This document shows positions 16,654 to 25,631 of a stretch of 35,111 nucleotides of DNA, piece after piece (position 1 is the stretch's first letter; the number at the start of each line of letters is the position of its first letter). The translations under genes and the position numbers were made by a program. Source of the DNA: Pelagibacteraceae bacterium (lineage in GTDB: Bacteria; Pseudomonadota; Alphaproteobacteria; Pelagibacterales; Pelagibacteraceae); the NCBI GenBank assembly GCA_008638005.1, contig VTPE01000004.1, forward strand, positions 1 to 35,111. The letters are read 5' to 3'. The notes under the pieces are model-generated. The model was not told where the DNA came from and did no database searches. It saw only the letters and a list, made by a program, of their open reading frames with translations.

Positions 16654-18421
16654 ACAGCTCATATTTTTAATTGCTATTCACTTCCTCTCTGTTTCTGCTT
16701 GGGCTGAGACAAAAGATATTTGGAAACAATCTCAAGAAATTAAAATACCTGAGCAGACTAAACAAAATGAAACCAAGCAAAATCAAACTAACAGTGCAGA
16801 TTTACCTCCAACAGTTTTCGATAAGGAAAAGATTAACTTAAGTATTGGTGAAATAAGCCAATCGCAAGATATTACGGATCAAGAAATTATATTTGGAATA
16901 TTTGAACCCCAAGATACAAAAATCGAATTAAGCTTTTGGAGAAACATTAACTCGTCAGTTTATGAAAGAGCTCAGCAGACAATATTGAATTCAGATAAAA
17001 AAAGCGTTCAAGCTATTTCAGAGAGAATTCTATTTTCAAAATCAAATATCAATGTATTTGAAGATGGAGGAAAATCTCACTTAAATTTTGTATCAGATTG
17101 GTTAATCAATAATAAAAAACTAAATTTAGTTGATCAGGTTATTAATCAAAATGAGATGTTAAAAACCAATCACAAATTTTTAGAATTTTTATTTACCCAT
17201 TATTTATCTGCTGGCGAAACGGACAAAGCTTGCTCTTATGCAAACCTAATGGTTAGGGGAACTCAAAGTTTGAATTTAGAAAAGTTTAAAATATTTTGTT
17301 TCATTCATGCTAAAAAAATAAAGCAAGCAAGGTCATTATTAGAGTTAACGGCAGAAACAAGTAAACTTGATAAATTTTTTATAAACAAAACTAATTTTTT
17401 AATAGGTTTGAATAGTAACAAGGGTGAGCCAAATTATGACAATGTATTTAATGCCCACTTAACTTTACTTACAAATGATGAGGTTGAAATTAAATATGAA
17501 AATTTTTCAAAATCTAAAGATTTAAGAAATTATTTTTTTAAAAGCGGGTTATCTAACCAACTTCTGGATAATGTTTTGAAGGATACAAGCGCTGAAAATA
17601 AAAATAAACTAAATGAACTTGTTATTTTTCTTGAGAGAGCGGTTAATGAAGACCTTTATAGTTATGAAAAAATATTAGATATTTATAAAAAATATAATTT
17701 TTCATTTGAGCAACTTTTTAAAGTTGATGAAGCTACACAAAATTTAAAACGACCTGAGTCGCATGCTATTTTATATCAAGCAATGTTGCTAACTCAAAAA
17801 CCAGAATTAAAAATTGAAGTATTAAATAACTTTAAAGAAAAATTATATTTAAATGGATTACAAAAAATTGCTGACCCTGTTTACTATCTTGAACTTGACA
17901 AAATTTATGAAACTAACCCCAATCTTATTGGAAAAAAATTAGTCGAAGAAATTTTGGCGTTTAAAAGATCAAATCAATCTAGTTTAGATAATTTTAACAA
18001 TGAGTATATTTATGCATCGGAATTATATCGTTTATTTGATCAAGATTTAAATAAGAATGAAAGAAAAAAAATCTTAAAAATGTTACAAGTGTTCGATACC
18101 AAAATTAAAGAAAATCAATACGAACTATCCAATAAAGATATAGCGTTCTTAAATATTTTAAATTTAGAAAAAATTGATTTACCAAATAATTTATCAAAAA
18201 ATATATATGATAAACAAATTTATATTCCCAATGAGGTCTTTAACTCTCTTGAAAAAAATGAAAATAATGAGGCTTTATTAAAGACAATTATAGTTATTGA
18301 GGAATTAAATGACTTAAATAAAAATTATGTAAGAGATATTTTATCCATTATTAAAATTTTTGATAATATGAATAATGATAAATTAAAAAAATTATTTATT
18401 AGAAACGAGTTTAGCTTATAA
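16628..18421 (+). CDS. Predicted secreted/periplasmic helical protein of unknown function
   Basis: The frame is open from a TTG at 16589, but the ATG at 16628 is a better start: it yields a clean signal peptide, MILLYKLSKQLIFLIAIHFL with a likely SWA-E cleavage site near residue 24, whereas the TTG start puts a Lys-rich stretch in front. The mature part of about 570 residues has a Gln/Thr/Asn-rich N-terminal linker and then mostly amphipathic helices, some of which read like degenerate TPR-like pairs (for example the KACSYANLMVRG and KKIKQARSLLEL segments). No catalytic motif is visible. It lies 7 nt upstream of accA, so it is probably co-transcribed with it. I cannot assign a function; a solenoid-type periplasmic scaffold is the best structural guess. 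Confidence 0.75.
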   Translation: MILLYKLSKQLIFLIAIHFLSVSAWAETKDIWKQSQEIKIPEQTKQNETKQNQTNSADLPPTVFDKEKINLSIGEISQSQDITDQEIIFGIFEPQDTKIELSFWRNINSSVYERAQQTILNSDKKSVQAISERILFSKSNINVFEDGGKSHLNFVSDWLINNKKLNLVDQVINQNEMLKTNHKFLEFLFTHYLSAGETDKACSYANLMVRGTQSLNLEKFKIFCFIHAKKIKQARSLLELTAETSKLDKFFINKTNFLIGLNSNKGEPNYDNVFNAHLTLLTNDEVEIKYENFSKSKDLRNYFFKSGLSNQLLDNVLKDTSAENKNKLNELVIFLERAVNEDLYSYEKILDIYKKYNFSFEQLFKVDEATQNLKRPESHAILYQAMLLTQKPELKIEVLNNFKEKLYLNGLQKIADPVYYLELDKIYETNPNLIGKKLVEEILAFKRSNQSSLDNFNNEYIYASELYRLFDQDLNKNERKKILKMLQVFDTKIKENQYELSNKDIAFLNILNLEKIDLPNNLSKNIYDKQIYIPNEVFNSLEKNENNEALLKTIIVIEELNDLNKNYVRDILSIIKIFDNMNNDKLKKLFIRNEFSL

Positions 18422-18428
18422 TTAATTT

Positions 18429-19514
18429 ATGCAATATCTTGACTTTGAAAAAGATCTTGAACAACTTGATAAAAGTTTAGATGAATTAAAAAATCCTTTT
18501 AATGAGGAGGGCGGTTTATCGTCTGTGAATAGTTCACAAATTGATGATCTAGAAGATAAGATTCAATTAAAAATAAACGAAATTTACTCAAATTTAGATG
18601 GATGGAAAAAAACAAAAATAGCAAGACACGACAACCGTCCACGTGCTCAATTTTATATTTCATCTATATTTGAAAATTTTCAGCAAGTCGCAGGTGATAG
18701 AAATTTTGGTGAGGATGAGGCAGCGATTACTGGGTTTGCAAAAATTAATGGAGAGTCAGTTTTGGTGATCGGCCAAGAAAAAGGGAATGACACTCAGTCT
18801 AGAATTAGAAGAAATTTTGGAATGATGCGTCCTGAGGGTTATCGAAAATGTATTAGGCTAATGAAATTGGCAGAAAACTATAATGTACCCGTAATCACAT
18901 TTATTGATACACCTGGGGCCTACCCTGGAAAAGGAGCTGAAGAACGAGGTCAAGCAGAAGCTATTGCTCAATCAATTAATTGTTGTTTAGGTTTAAAAGT
19001 TCCAATTATTTCTGTTGTAATTGGTGAAGGAGGGTCAGGTGGTGCAATTGCACTTGCAACTTCAAACAAAGTATTGATGCTTGAGCATTCTATCTACTCA
19101 GTAATTTCACCTGAAGGATGTGCCTCAATATTATGGAAAGATGCAACTAAATCAAAGGATGCAGCTGAAGCTATGCATCTTACAGCTCAAGATTTAGAAA
19201 AATACAAAATCATTGATGGTATCCTTGAAGAGCCTAAAGGTGGAGCTCATAGAAATCCAGATCAAATGTCAGGAAAAATTAAAGATCAATTAGTTACACA
19301 AATTTTAAATTACAAATCTAAATCACCAGATGAAATTTTAGATGAAAGAAGAAACAAATTCAAAAGCATTGGAGAAAACCTGCCTGCAGATCTTGTCTCT
19401 TTTGATGCAATAAGTCAGGTCAACTTAAAATCTAGTCTTTCAAAAAATAAAAAAACTATTTTGATTAGTTTAGCTATTTTTTCTGCTGTTGTGATTTTTT
19501 TAATTTTAAACTAG
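18429..19514 (+). CDS. accA: Acetyl-CoA carboxylase carboxyltransferase subunit alpha, with extra C-terminal membrane segment
   Basis: A 361-residue protein. Residues 1 to about 316 match AccA: ARHDNRPR (65-72), IRRNFGM, FIDTPGAYPG (158-167) and GEGGSGGA (199-206), ending at the RRNKFKSIG segment where the E. coli protein stops (319 residues). With AccD it transfers the carboxyl group from biotin to acetyl-CoA, the first committed step of fatty acid synthesis. Beyond that point are about 45 extra residues ending in a basic patch (KNKK) and a hydrophobic run (about 343-360) of membrane-span length at the very C-terminus, as in a tail anchor. The frame is continuous with no sign of a frameshift. 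The 3' end overlaps secA by 9 bp. Confidence 0.95.
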   Translation: MQYLDFEKDLEQLDKSLDELKNPFNEEGGLSSVNSSQIDDLEDKIQLKINEIYSNLDGWKKTKIARHDNRPRAQFYISSIFENFQQVAGDRNFGEDEAAITGFAKINGESVLVIGQEKGNDTQSRIRRNFGMMRPEGYRKCIRLMKLAENYNVPVITFIDTPGAYPGKGAEERGQAEAIAQSINCCLGLKVPIISVVIGEGGSGGAIALATSNKVLMLEHSIYSVISPEGCASILWKDATKSKDAAEAMHLTAQDLEKYKIIDGILEEPKGGAHRNPDQMSGKIKDQLVTQILNYKSKSPDEILDERRNKFKSIGENLPADLVSFDAISQVNLKSSLSKNKKTILISLAIFSAVVIFLILN

Positions 19515-22097
19515 TGAACCACAACAGGATTTAAATTTTTTGCCAGTTGCAGGACACTTTTCGTTACGTGAAATTTTACTTTTATCGTTTGTTTCTAAGA
19601 GACAACCTTCTGGTCTTTTTATTTTTGAGACATCTTTAGATAATTCTTGTTGCATTTGATCCGCAATAGTTACTTCAATATTTGATAAGAAAATTACAAT
19701 ATTCTCCTTTATTTTAATCAGTAACTGTTGAAATAAGTCAAAACTTTCTCTTTTATATTCATCAATAGGGTTTTTTTGTCCATAACCTCTTAGCCCAATG
19801 ACTTGTCTAAGTTGCTCTAGATATTGTAAGTGACTTCTCCATTCAAAATCAAGGTTTTGTAAAAATATTTTTTTTTCAATATCTTTATTTACATTGTCTC
19901 CAACTTTATCAATTCTATCTTTTCTTCGATCTTCAAATTTAGTCTTCAATTTTTTGACTTTTTCTTCGTGACTTAATTTTATAAATGTATCGACATCACT
20001 ATCATTAATTTTTGACCCAAGAATTCTCTCAATTCTTGATTTAAGTATACTTTTATCTAATTCATCCGGAGAAAGTTTTGAGTACTGAATAATATCTTCA
20101 GATACATCTTCAAAAAAATTATTTGTTGTCTGATAAATATTTTCAGTTTTTAATATTTCTAATCTTTGTTCATAAATAACTTTACGTTGATCGCTCATTA
20201 CATCGTCAAATTGTAAAAGTGATTTTCTTATATCAAAATTTCTTGCCTCGACTTTTTGTTGTGCTTTTTCAAGAGCTTTATTAATCCACGGATGATCAAT
20301 GCTTTCACCTTCTTTAAAGCCAAGTTTTTGTAGCATAGAGTCTATTCTCTCTGATCCAAAAATTCTCATCAAATCATCTTCTAAACTTAAAAAGAAAATA
20401 GATTTTCCTTGATCCCCTTGACGTCCAGACCGACCTCTCAATTGATTGTCAATTCTTCTACTTTCGTGTCTTTCCGTCCCAATAACGAACAACCCACCTG
20501 CTTCCATTACTTTTTGCTTTTCCTCCTTAAAGAGCTGCTCTTCTTGGATTGGATCATTGCTCTCCATTTTTCTAAGCTCTAAATTTCCACCTAGCTGGAT
20601 ATCTGTCCCTCTTCCAGCCATATTTGTTGCAATCGTTACTGCATGTAGACGACCTGCTTGAGCAATAATCGAAGCTTCTTTTTCATGTTGTTTAGCATTG
20701 AGGACATTATGCTTAATGCTTTGTTGATTTAAATGATTTGAAAGCTCTTCTGATTTTTCAATACTAGTTGTTCCAACCAATATAGGCTGACCTTGTTTAT
20801 TTGCTTCTTTAATATTTTCAATAATCGCATTAATTTTTTCTTTTTCAGTTCTATAAATTTGGTCGTTAAGATCTTTTCTAGCGATTGAAACATTTGTTGG
20901 GATTTCGACTACATCTAATTTATAAATATCATAAAATTCATTTGCTTCAGTCATAGCTGTTCCAGTCATACCTGAAAGTTTTTGATATAATCTAAAGTAG
21001 TTTTGATAAGTTGTAGATGCAAAAGTCTGGTTTTCATTTTGAATTGGAACACCTTCTTTAGCTTCTATGGCTTGGTGCAAGCCATCTGAGTATCTTCTTC
21101 CTTCTAATACTCTTCCTGTAAATTCATCAATAATTTGAACCTGATTATCTCTGATAATGTAATCTTTATCTTTTTGAAATAAGACATTTGCTTTTAAGGA
21201 TTGATTAATATGATGCACTAATGAAATATTTCTTGGATCGTAAAAATTATCTCCATTTAATAAATTAAGTTTTGATAATTTTTTTTCTACTTCATCAACA
21301 CCTTTGTCATTTAAGGTAACATTTCTATCTTTCTCATCTTTTTGATATAAATCTGAATTTAGGTCATTCACAATTTTGTTACATAAAAAATACTCTGTAG
21401 AGGTATCTTCGGTTGGACCTGAGATGATTAATGGAGTTCTCGCTTCATCAATTAAAATACTATCAACCTCATCCACGATGCAATAATTGAAATCTCTTTG
21501 CACCATTTCATCAAGCGACAATTTCATGTTATCTCTTAAATAATCAAAGGCAAATTCATTATTGGTTCCGTAGACAATATCGCATTGATAAGTTTGTTTT
21601 CTATTCTCATCAGAAACATCGCTTGTAAGACAACCAACGGACAGTCCTAAAAATTTATAAATTTGACCCATCCATTCAGCATCACGTTTAGCCAAATAAT
21701 CGTTTACCGTTATAATGTGAACACCTTTTCCGCTTAAGGCATTCAGAAAAGCCGCAAGTGTGGCGACAAGTGTTTTTCCTTCACCCGTTTTCATTTCAGA
21801 TATTTTTCCCTGATGTAGAATAATGCCACCCATGAGCTGAACATCGTAATGCCTTTGACCTATGGTTCTTTGACTGGCCTCTCTAACCAATGCAAAAGCT
21901 TCTGGTAAAAGCTTATCTAAATCTTTGCTTTCTTTAGCAATTTTACGAAGCTCTTCAGTTCTAACTTTTAATTCACTATCAGATAGTTTTTTTATACTTT
22001 CTTCTAATGAATTAATTTTTTGGACAATAGGATTAAGCGCTGTAATTTTTCGCTCATTCGTAGAACCAAATAGCTTGTTCAGAAAATTAAATTTCAT
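19506..22097 (-). CDS. secA: Preprotein translocase ATPase SecA
   Basis: An 863-residue SecA, the motor that pushes unfolded precursors through SecYEG. The N-terminal nucleotide-binding domain has GEGKT at 105-109 (Walker A) and DEVDSILIDEAR near 208-219 (DEAD-like motif II); the second has the NMAGRGTDIQLGGNL and QLRGRSGRQGD helicase motifs. The C-terminal metal tail, usually CxCx8C[HC], reads CPATGKKFKSCCG (C848, C858, C859), so the second Cys is missing and the spacing is one residue short. It is a single-gene unit on the minus strand, diverging from argJ and overlapping accA by 9 bp at the stop. The start at 22097 has only A/T upstream. Confidence 0.97.
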   Translation of the reverse strand: MKFNFLNKLFGSTNERKITALNPIVQKINSLEESIKKLSDSELKVRTEELRKIAKESKDLDKLLPEAFALVREASQRTIGQRHYDVQLMGGIILHQGKISEMKTGEGKTLVATLAAFLNALSGKGVHIITVNDYLAKRDAEWMGQIYKFLGLSVGCLTSDVSDENRKQTYQCDIVYGTNNEFAFDYLRDNMKLSLDEMVQRDFNYCIVDEVDSILIDEARTPLIISGPTEDTSTEYFLCNKIVNDLNSDLYQKDEKDRNVTLNDKGVDEVEKKLSKLNLLNGDNFYDPRNISLVHHINQSLKANVLFQKDKDYIIRDNQVQIIDEFTGRVLEGRRYSDGLHQAIEAKEGVPIQNENQTFASTTYQNYFRLYQKLSGMTGTAMTEANEFYDIYKLDVVEIPTNVSIARKDLNDQIYRTEKEKINAIIENIKEANKQGQPILVGTTSIEKSEELSNHLNQQSIKHNVLNAKQHEKEASIIAQAGRLHAVTIATNMAGRGTDIQLGGNLELRKMESNDPIQEEQLFKEEKQKVMEAGGLFVIGTERHESRRIDNQLRGRSGRQGDQGKSIFFLSLEDDLMRIFGSERIDSMLQKLGFKEGESIDHPWINKALEKAQQKVEARNFDIRKSLLQFDDVMSDQRKVIYEQRLEILKTENIYQTTNNFFEDVSEDIIQYSKLSPDELDKSILKSRIERILGSKINDSDVDTFIKLSHEEKVKKLKTKFEDRRKDRIDKVGDNVNKDIEKKIFLQNLDFEWRSHLQYLEQLRQVIGLRGYGQKNPIDEYKRESFDLFQQLLIKIKENIVIFLSNIEVTIADQMQQELSKDVSKIKRPEGCLLETNDKSKISRNEKCPATGKKFKSCCGSLV

Positions 22098-22171
22098 AAT
22101 AATGTATTTTTAATAATAGCAAATTGCGCTTTTGTATCTTATAAAACCTTAAAATATCAACTTATAAGCTA

Positions 22172-23434
22172 ATGAATTTAAAGTTAAAAAAACTATTTAA
22201 AAGTCAATTTTTAAAAAAAAATGGAGCTTTTAGAGATTTACCAAGCATCCAGGGTTTAGAAATTTCATCCTTAAGCGCTGGTTTGTATAAAAAAAAGGGC
22301 AGAAGAGATCTTTCATTTTTTTATTTTGAAGATGGTGCTAATCATGCAGGAGTATTCACAAAGTCGCAGGTTAGCGCTGAGTGCATCAAATGGAATAAAA
22401 TACCAAAAGCAACAAAAATTAAAGCATTATTAGTAAATACAAAAAACGCAAATGCCTTAACTGGAAAACAAGGTTTTGATGCGCTTAAAAAAATTCAAAA
22501 AGAAGTTTCAAAAAAAATAAAAATTAAATCAAATGAATTCTATTTTGCTTCTACAGGAGTTATTGGGGAGAAATTTCCAATTAAAAAAATTGAAAAAAAA
22601 ATTCCCAAACTAATTGATGGTAAAAAAAATACTTCTCAAACTAATTGGATAAATGCTGCAAAAGCAATAATGACTACTGATACAATAGCAAAAGTAAGTG
22701 GTAAAACTTTTAAAATACAAAATAAAAAAGTAAGTTTAGCTGGTATAGCTAAGGGATCTGGGATGATTTATCCTAATATGGCTACCATGTTAGGCTTTAT
22801 ATTTACTGATGTTAATATTTCTAACGCGTTATTAAAGTTAGCATTAAAAAATAATTTAGAGAAAACATTTAATGCTATTAGCGTAGATGGGGATACTTCA
22901 ACGAATGACATGTTGTTAATATTTTCAACTGGAAAAGCAAATAACAAAAAAATTACAAAAGTTAATTCAAAAGATTACAAAATTTTTGAAAATAATTTAT
23001 GTGAAATCATGCTGTCTCTAGCAAAACAAATTACCTATGATGGGGAAGGCGCATCTAAGTTTATTGAACTGGATATTCAGGGGGCAAAGTCTTATCTAGA
23101 CGCGAAAAATGTTGCCTTTTCGATTGCCAACTCTCAGTTATTCAAAACTGCAATTGCAGGTGAGGATCCTAATTGGGGTAGAATTTTAATGGCTATTGGT
23201 AAATCTCATGCATTGGTTAAAACAAAAAAAATTGATTTAAAATTGGGCAAACAGTTTATTTTTAAAAAAGGTAATATTTTTAAAAATTATAAAGAAAGCG
23301 TTGCTGCAAAATATATGAAGGGCAGTAATATCAAAATTTTAGTTAATTTAGGTTTAGGAAAAAATAAGTTTAAAGCTTACACATGTGATTTAACACATGA
23401 ATATATTTCAATTAATGCTGATTATAGAAATTAA
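22172..23434 (+). CDS. argJ: Glutamate N-acetyltransferase / ornithine acetyltransferase
   Basis: A 420-residue ArgJ, which moves the acetyl group from N-acetylornithine to glutamate and so runs the cyclic arginine pathway. The self-cleavage region KGSGMIYPNMATM contains the nucleophile Thr at 205; cleavage there gives the alpha and beta chains. The GEGASKFIELDIQGA stretch and the EDPNWGRILMAIGK motif are also typical. The protein is Lys-rich and has about 15 extra residues at the N-terminus. It pairs functionally with argD and argF at the left end of the window. mutT follows with no gap, and secA is divergent; secA/argJ-mutT is a common alphaproteobacterial neighbourhood. Confidence 0.96.
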   Translation: MNLKLKKLFKSQFLKKNGAFRDLPSIQGLEISSLSAGLYKKKGRRDLSFFYFEDGANHAGVFTKSQVSAECIKWNKIPKATKIKALLVNTKNANALTGKQGFDALKKIQKEVSKKIKIKSNEFYFASTGVIGEKFPIKKIEKKIPKLIDGKKNTSQTNWINAAKAIMTTDTIAKVSGKTFKIQNKKVSLAGIAKGSGMIYPNMATMLGFIFTDVNISNALLKLALKNNLEKTFNAISVDGDTSTNDMLLIFSTGKANNKKITKVNSKDYKIFENNLCEIMLSLAKQITYDGEGASKFIELDIQGAKSYLDAKNVAFSIANSQLFKTAIAGEDPNWGRILMAIGKSHALVKTKKIDLKLGKQFIFKKGNIFKNYKESVAAKYMKGSNIKILVNLGLGKNKFKAYTCDLTHEYISINADYRN

Positions 23435-23842
23435 GTGAAGTTTACTTTTGTTTCGGTTTGTATTTTAAAGCAGAGAAATAAAATTCTATTTACAAAAAGA
23501 CCAAGTAAAAAATATTTTGGAGATTTTTGGGAGTTTCCTGGCGGCAAACTTGAAAACGATGAGACTTTTGAAATAGCTATTAAAAGAGAGTTGTTTGAAG
23601 AGCTTGGGATTAAAATTGATATCAAAAACCTTATAAGCCTAGATGTTATCAACCATAGCTATGATAAGCGAAATTTTATTATCATGAATGTTTTTTTACT
23701 GAAAAAATGGTCAGGGGTTATCAAAAAGAAAGATGCCCAAGACTTTAAATGGATAAAAACTAGTGGACCTTATCCAGAAAAATTTTTAGAAGGTGGTTTG
23801 TTAATTTTAAAAAGAATTAAAACTAAATATTATTCTATATGA
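23435..23842 (+). CDS. mutT: MutT-type NUDIX hydrolase (8-oxo-dGTP diphosphatase)
   Basis: A 135-residue NUDIX protein. The box Gx5Ex7REUxEExGU is complete, from GKLENDE through RELFEELGI (about residues 30-51). It would cleanse the nucleotide pool of 8-oxo-dGTP; the short length and the place next to argJ fit MutT, though other NUDIX substrates cannot be ruled out. The start is GTG at 23435, directly after the argJ TAA, giving MKFTFVSVCIL, the normal first strand of MutT; no ATG start upstream is possible. It overlaps the lipoprotein gene by 4 bp (ATGA). Confidence 0.88.
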   Translation: MKFTFVSVCILKQRNKILFTKRPSKKYFGDFWEFPGGKLENDETFEIAIKRELFEELGIKIDIKNLISLDVINHSYDKRNFIIMNVFLLKKWSGVIKKKDAQDFKWIKTSGPYPEKFLEGGLLILKRIKTKYYSI

Positions 23843-24366
23843 AAAAAATTATTGTTATATTAGCCTTAATATTATTAACTGGATGCTCAACAATGAACTT
23901 AGAAGATTATAAAGATAAAAAACCAATTTTAAAACTAGAAGAATATTTTAATGGCAAATCAATTGCCAGAGGAGTCTTTGAAGATCGTTTTGGTAATATA
24001 AAAAAAAGTTTTAAAGTTTTTATTGATGGCACATGGGACGGTGAGAACTTAATATTAAAAGAAGATTTTATATATGATGACGGTAAGAAAGAATATCGTG
24101 AATGGAAACTAACCAAAGATAAAAATAATCCAAATTATTACACAGGGTATGCAGATGGTGTTATTGGAATAGCTAGTGGCTCAACTAGCGGAAACGCTTT
24201 TAATTGGAAATATGGTTTTAAATTGCAAGTTGGTGAGCGCAAAATTAATGTAAAATTTGATGACTGGATGTTTTTGCAGGAGGATGGCTATCTTATCAAT
24301 ATTGCAAAAGTTAAAAAGTTTGGAATTACATTAGGACGAGTGATTTTATTTTTTGAAAAAAAATAA
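23839..24366 (+). CDS. DUF3833 family lipoprotein
   Basis: A 175-residue protein with a lipoprotein signal: a KK start, a hydrophobic core and the lipobox LTGC with Cys16. The mature part fits DUF3833: an EEYFNGKSIARGVFEDRFG stretch, then F-x-V-x-I-x-G-x-W-D-G, DG...REWKL, GIASG..SGNAFNWKY, and DDWMFLQEDGYLINIAKV followed by KFGITLGRV. The family is widespread in proteobacteria and of unknown function; the fold is probably a lipocalin-like beta barrel (inference). It is translationally coupled to mutT by an ATGA overlap. No Asp follows the lipid Cys (Ser+2), which would favour outer-membrane sorting. Confidence 0.87.
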   Translation: MKKIIVILALILLTGCSTMNLEDYKDKKPILKLEEYFNGKSIARGVFEDRFGNIKKSFKVFIDGTWDGENLILKEDFIYDDGKKEYREWKLTKDKNNPNYYTGYADGVIGIASGSTSGNAFNWKYGFKLQVGERKINVKFDDWMFLQEDGYLINIAKVKKFGITLGRVILFFEKK

Positions 24367-24409
24367 AAAAGAGCATTGAAATAATCAATTTTGATATTAA
24401 CTTTAAAAT

Positions 24410-24835
24410 ATGATCAAATACCATTTAAAGTGTGAATGCGGAATAGAGTTTGAAAGTTGGTTTTCAAATTCCAAAGAATATGATCGATTAGAGAAAAAGA
24501 AATTGCTCTCTTGCCAGTGTGGTAAATCAAACAAAATTTCAAAGCAATTAATGGCCCCGCAAGTTTTATCAAAAAAACAAGAGACATCTAAAACTTCAAA
24601 ACAAGAATTGTTTTATAAAACAGTAAATAAAAAGCTTCGTGATTTAAGAGAGTATGTTGAAAAAAATGCAGAATATGTTGGAGATAATTTTGTTTCTGAG
24701 GCTCGTTCAATTCATTACGATAAAAAAAATGTAAGAAATATTTATGGAAAAGCGAGTCCGAAGCAAACAGAAGAATTAATTGAGGAAGGGATTGAAGTTA
24801 ATACAATTCCTTGGGTTGAAAAAACAAATAGCTAA
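24410..24835 (+). CDS. DUF1178 family zinc-ribbon-like protein
   Basis: A 141-residue protein starting MIKYHLKCECGIEFESWF, the DUF1178 signature (normally MIxYxLxCxxGHxFExWF), followed by a second Cys pair SCQCGK near 34-39 and LMAPQV near 47-52. The four Cys would form a zinc ribbon. The C-terminal half has the conserved YVGDNFVSEARSIHYD and IYGKAS segments. Function is unknown; the gene commonly sits near ubiG and lysC in alphaproteobacteria, as here. It follows the lipoprotein gene after 43 bp and overlaps the ubiG stop by 4 bp. Confidence 0.88.
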   Translation: MIKYHLKCECGIEFESWFSNSKEYDRLEKKKLLSCQCGKSNKISKQLMAPQVLSKKQETSKTSKQELFYKTVNKKLRDLREYVEKNAEYVGDNFVSEARSIHYDKKNVRNIYGKASPKQTEELIEEGIEVNTIPWVEKTNS

Positions 24836-25563
24836 GTTTTTTTAAAATAGCACATATAATTTACATCAGTATCATCACTTAATTTCCATTTATTTTTTAG
24901 TGGATTAAACGTAACACCTTTAGTTTCTACATGTGTTAAAAAATGTTTTGATACTTTGTTAATAATATCATTTGGTGAAATGAACTTATCCCATTCATGC
25001 GTTCCAATTGGAAGCCATCTTAATATGTATTCAGCCCCAATAATTGCTAATACGTAAGATTTTATTGTTTTATTTAAGGTCGCAAAAAAAATTAGGCCAT
25101 TAGGTTTTAAAAGGTTAATACAAGATTGAATAAAAAAATTCACATCTTCAACATGCTCTATAATTTCCATGCATAAAACGACATCATACAATTTGTTTTC
25201 GATATCCTCAGGTTTTTTATTTAAATAATTAATATCAAGACCACTTTGTTCCATATGAATTTTTGCGACTTCAATATTTGTCTTCGCTGCATCTATGCCA
25301 GTTACATTTGCACCTAAGCGGGATAATGGCTCACATAAAAGTCCGCCACCACAACCCACATCTAAAATTTTTAAATTTTTGAACGGTTTATCCTCGTCTA
25401 AATTTAAATTGAAATGATTTGAGATTTGATCAATTAAATATTCTTGTCTTACAGGATTAAATTTATGAAGCGGTGCAAATTTTCCATTGGGATTCCACCA
25501 TTCTTCAGCAAGTTTATCAAACTTGTTAATTTCTTCTTTATTTGCCGTATTTTTAGTTTGCAT
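24832..25563 (-). CDS. ubiG: Ubiquinone biosynthesis O-methyltransferase UbiG
   Basis: A 243-residue class I SAM-dependent methyltransferase that performs both O-methylations of the ubiquinone ring. The SAM site is ILDVGCGGGLLCEPL (about 66-80), with VTGIDAA as motif II and DVVLCMEIIEHVED as post-motif. The N-terminal EEWWNPNGKFAPLHKFNPVR stretch is typical of UbiG and separates it from general methyltransferases, as does the late HEWDKFISPND stretch. Length is normal. It is a single gene on the minus strand, divergent from lysC across 68 bp. Confidence 0.94.
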   Translation of the reverse strand: MQTKNTANKEEINKFDKLAEEWWNPNGKFAPLHKFNPVRQEYLIDQISNHFNLNLDEDKPFKNLKILDVGCGGGLLCEPLSRLGANVTGIDAAKTNIEVAKIHMEQSGLDINYLNKKPEDIENKLYDVVLCMEIIEHVEDVNFFIQSCINLLKPNGLIFFATLNKTIKSYVLAIIGAEYILRWLPIGTHEWDKFISPNDIINKVSKHFLTHVETKGVTFNPLKNKWKLSDDTDVNYMCYFKKT

Positions 25564-25631
25564 ATTTTTAACTGTTAGTATTGTTTAATTTATCACTGAA
25601 GAGTATTTAAGTACAAATTTAAATTTAAAAA

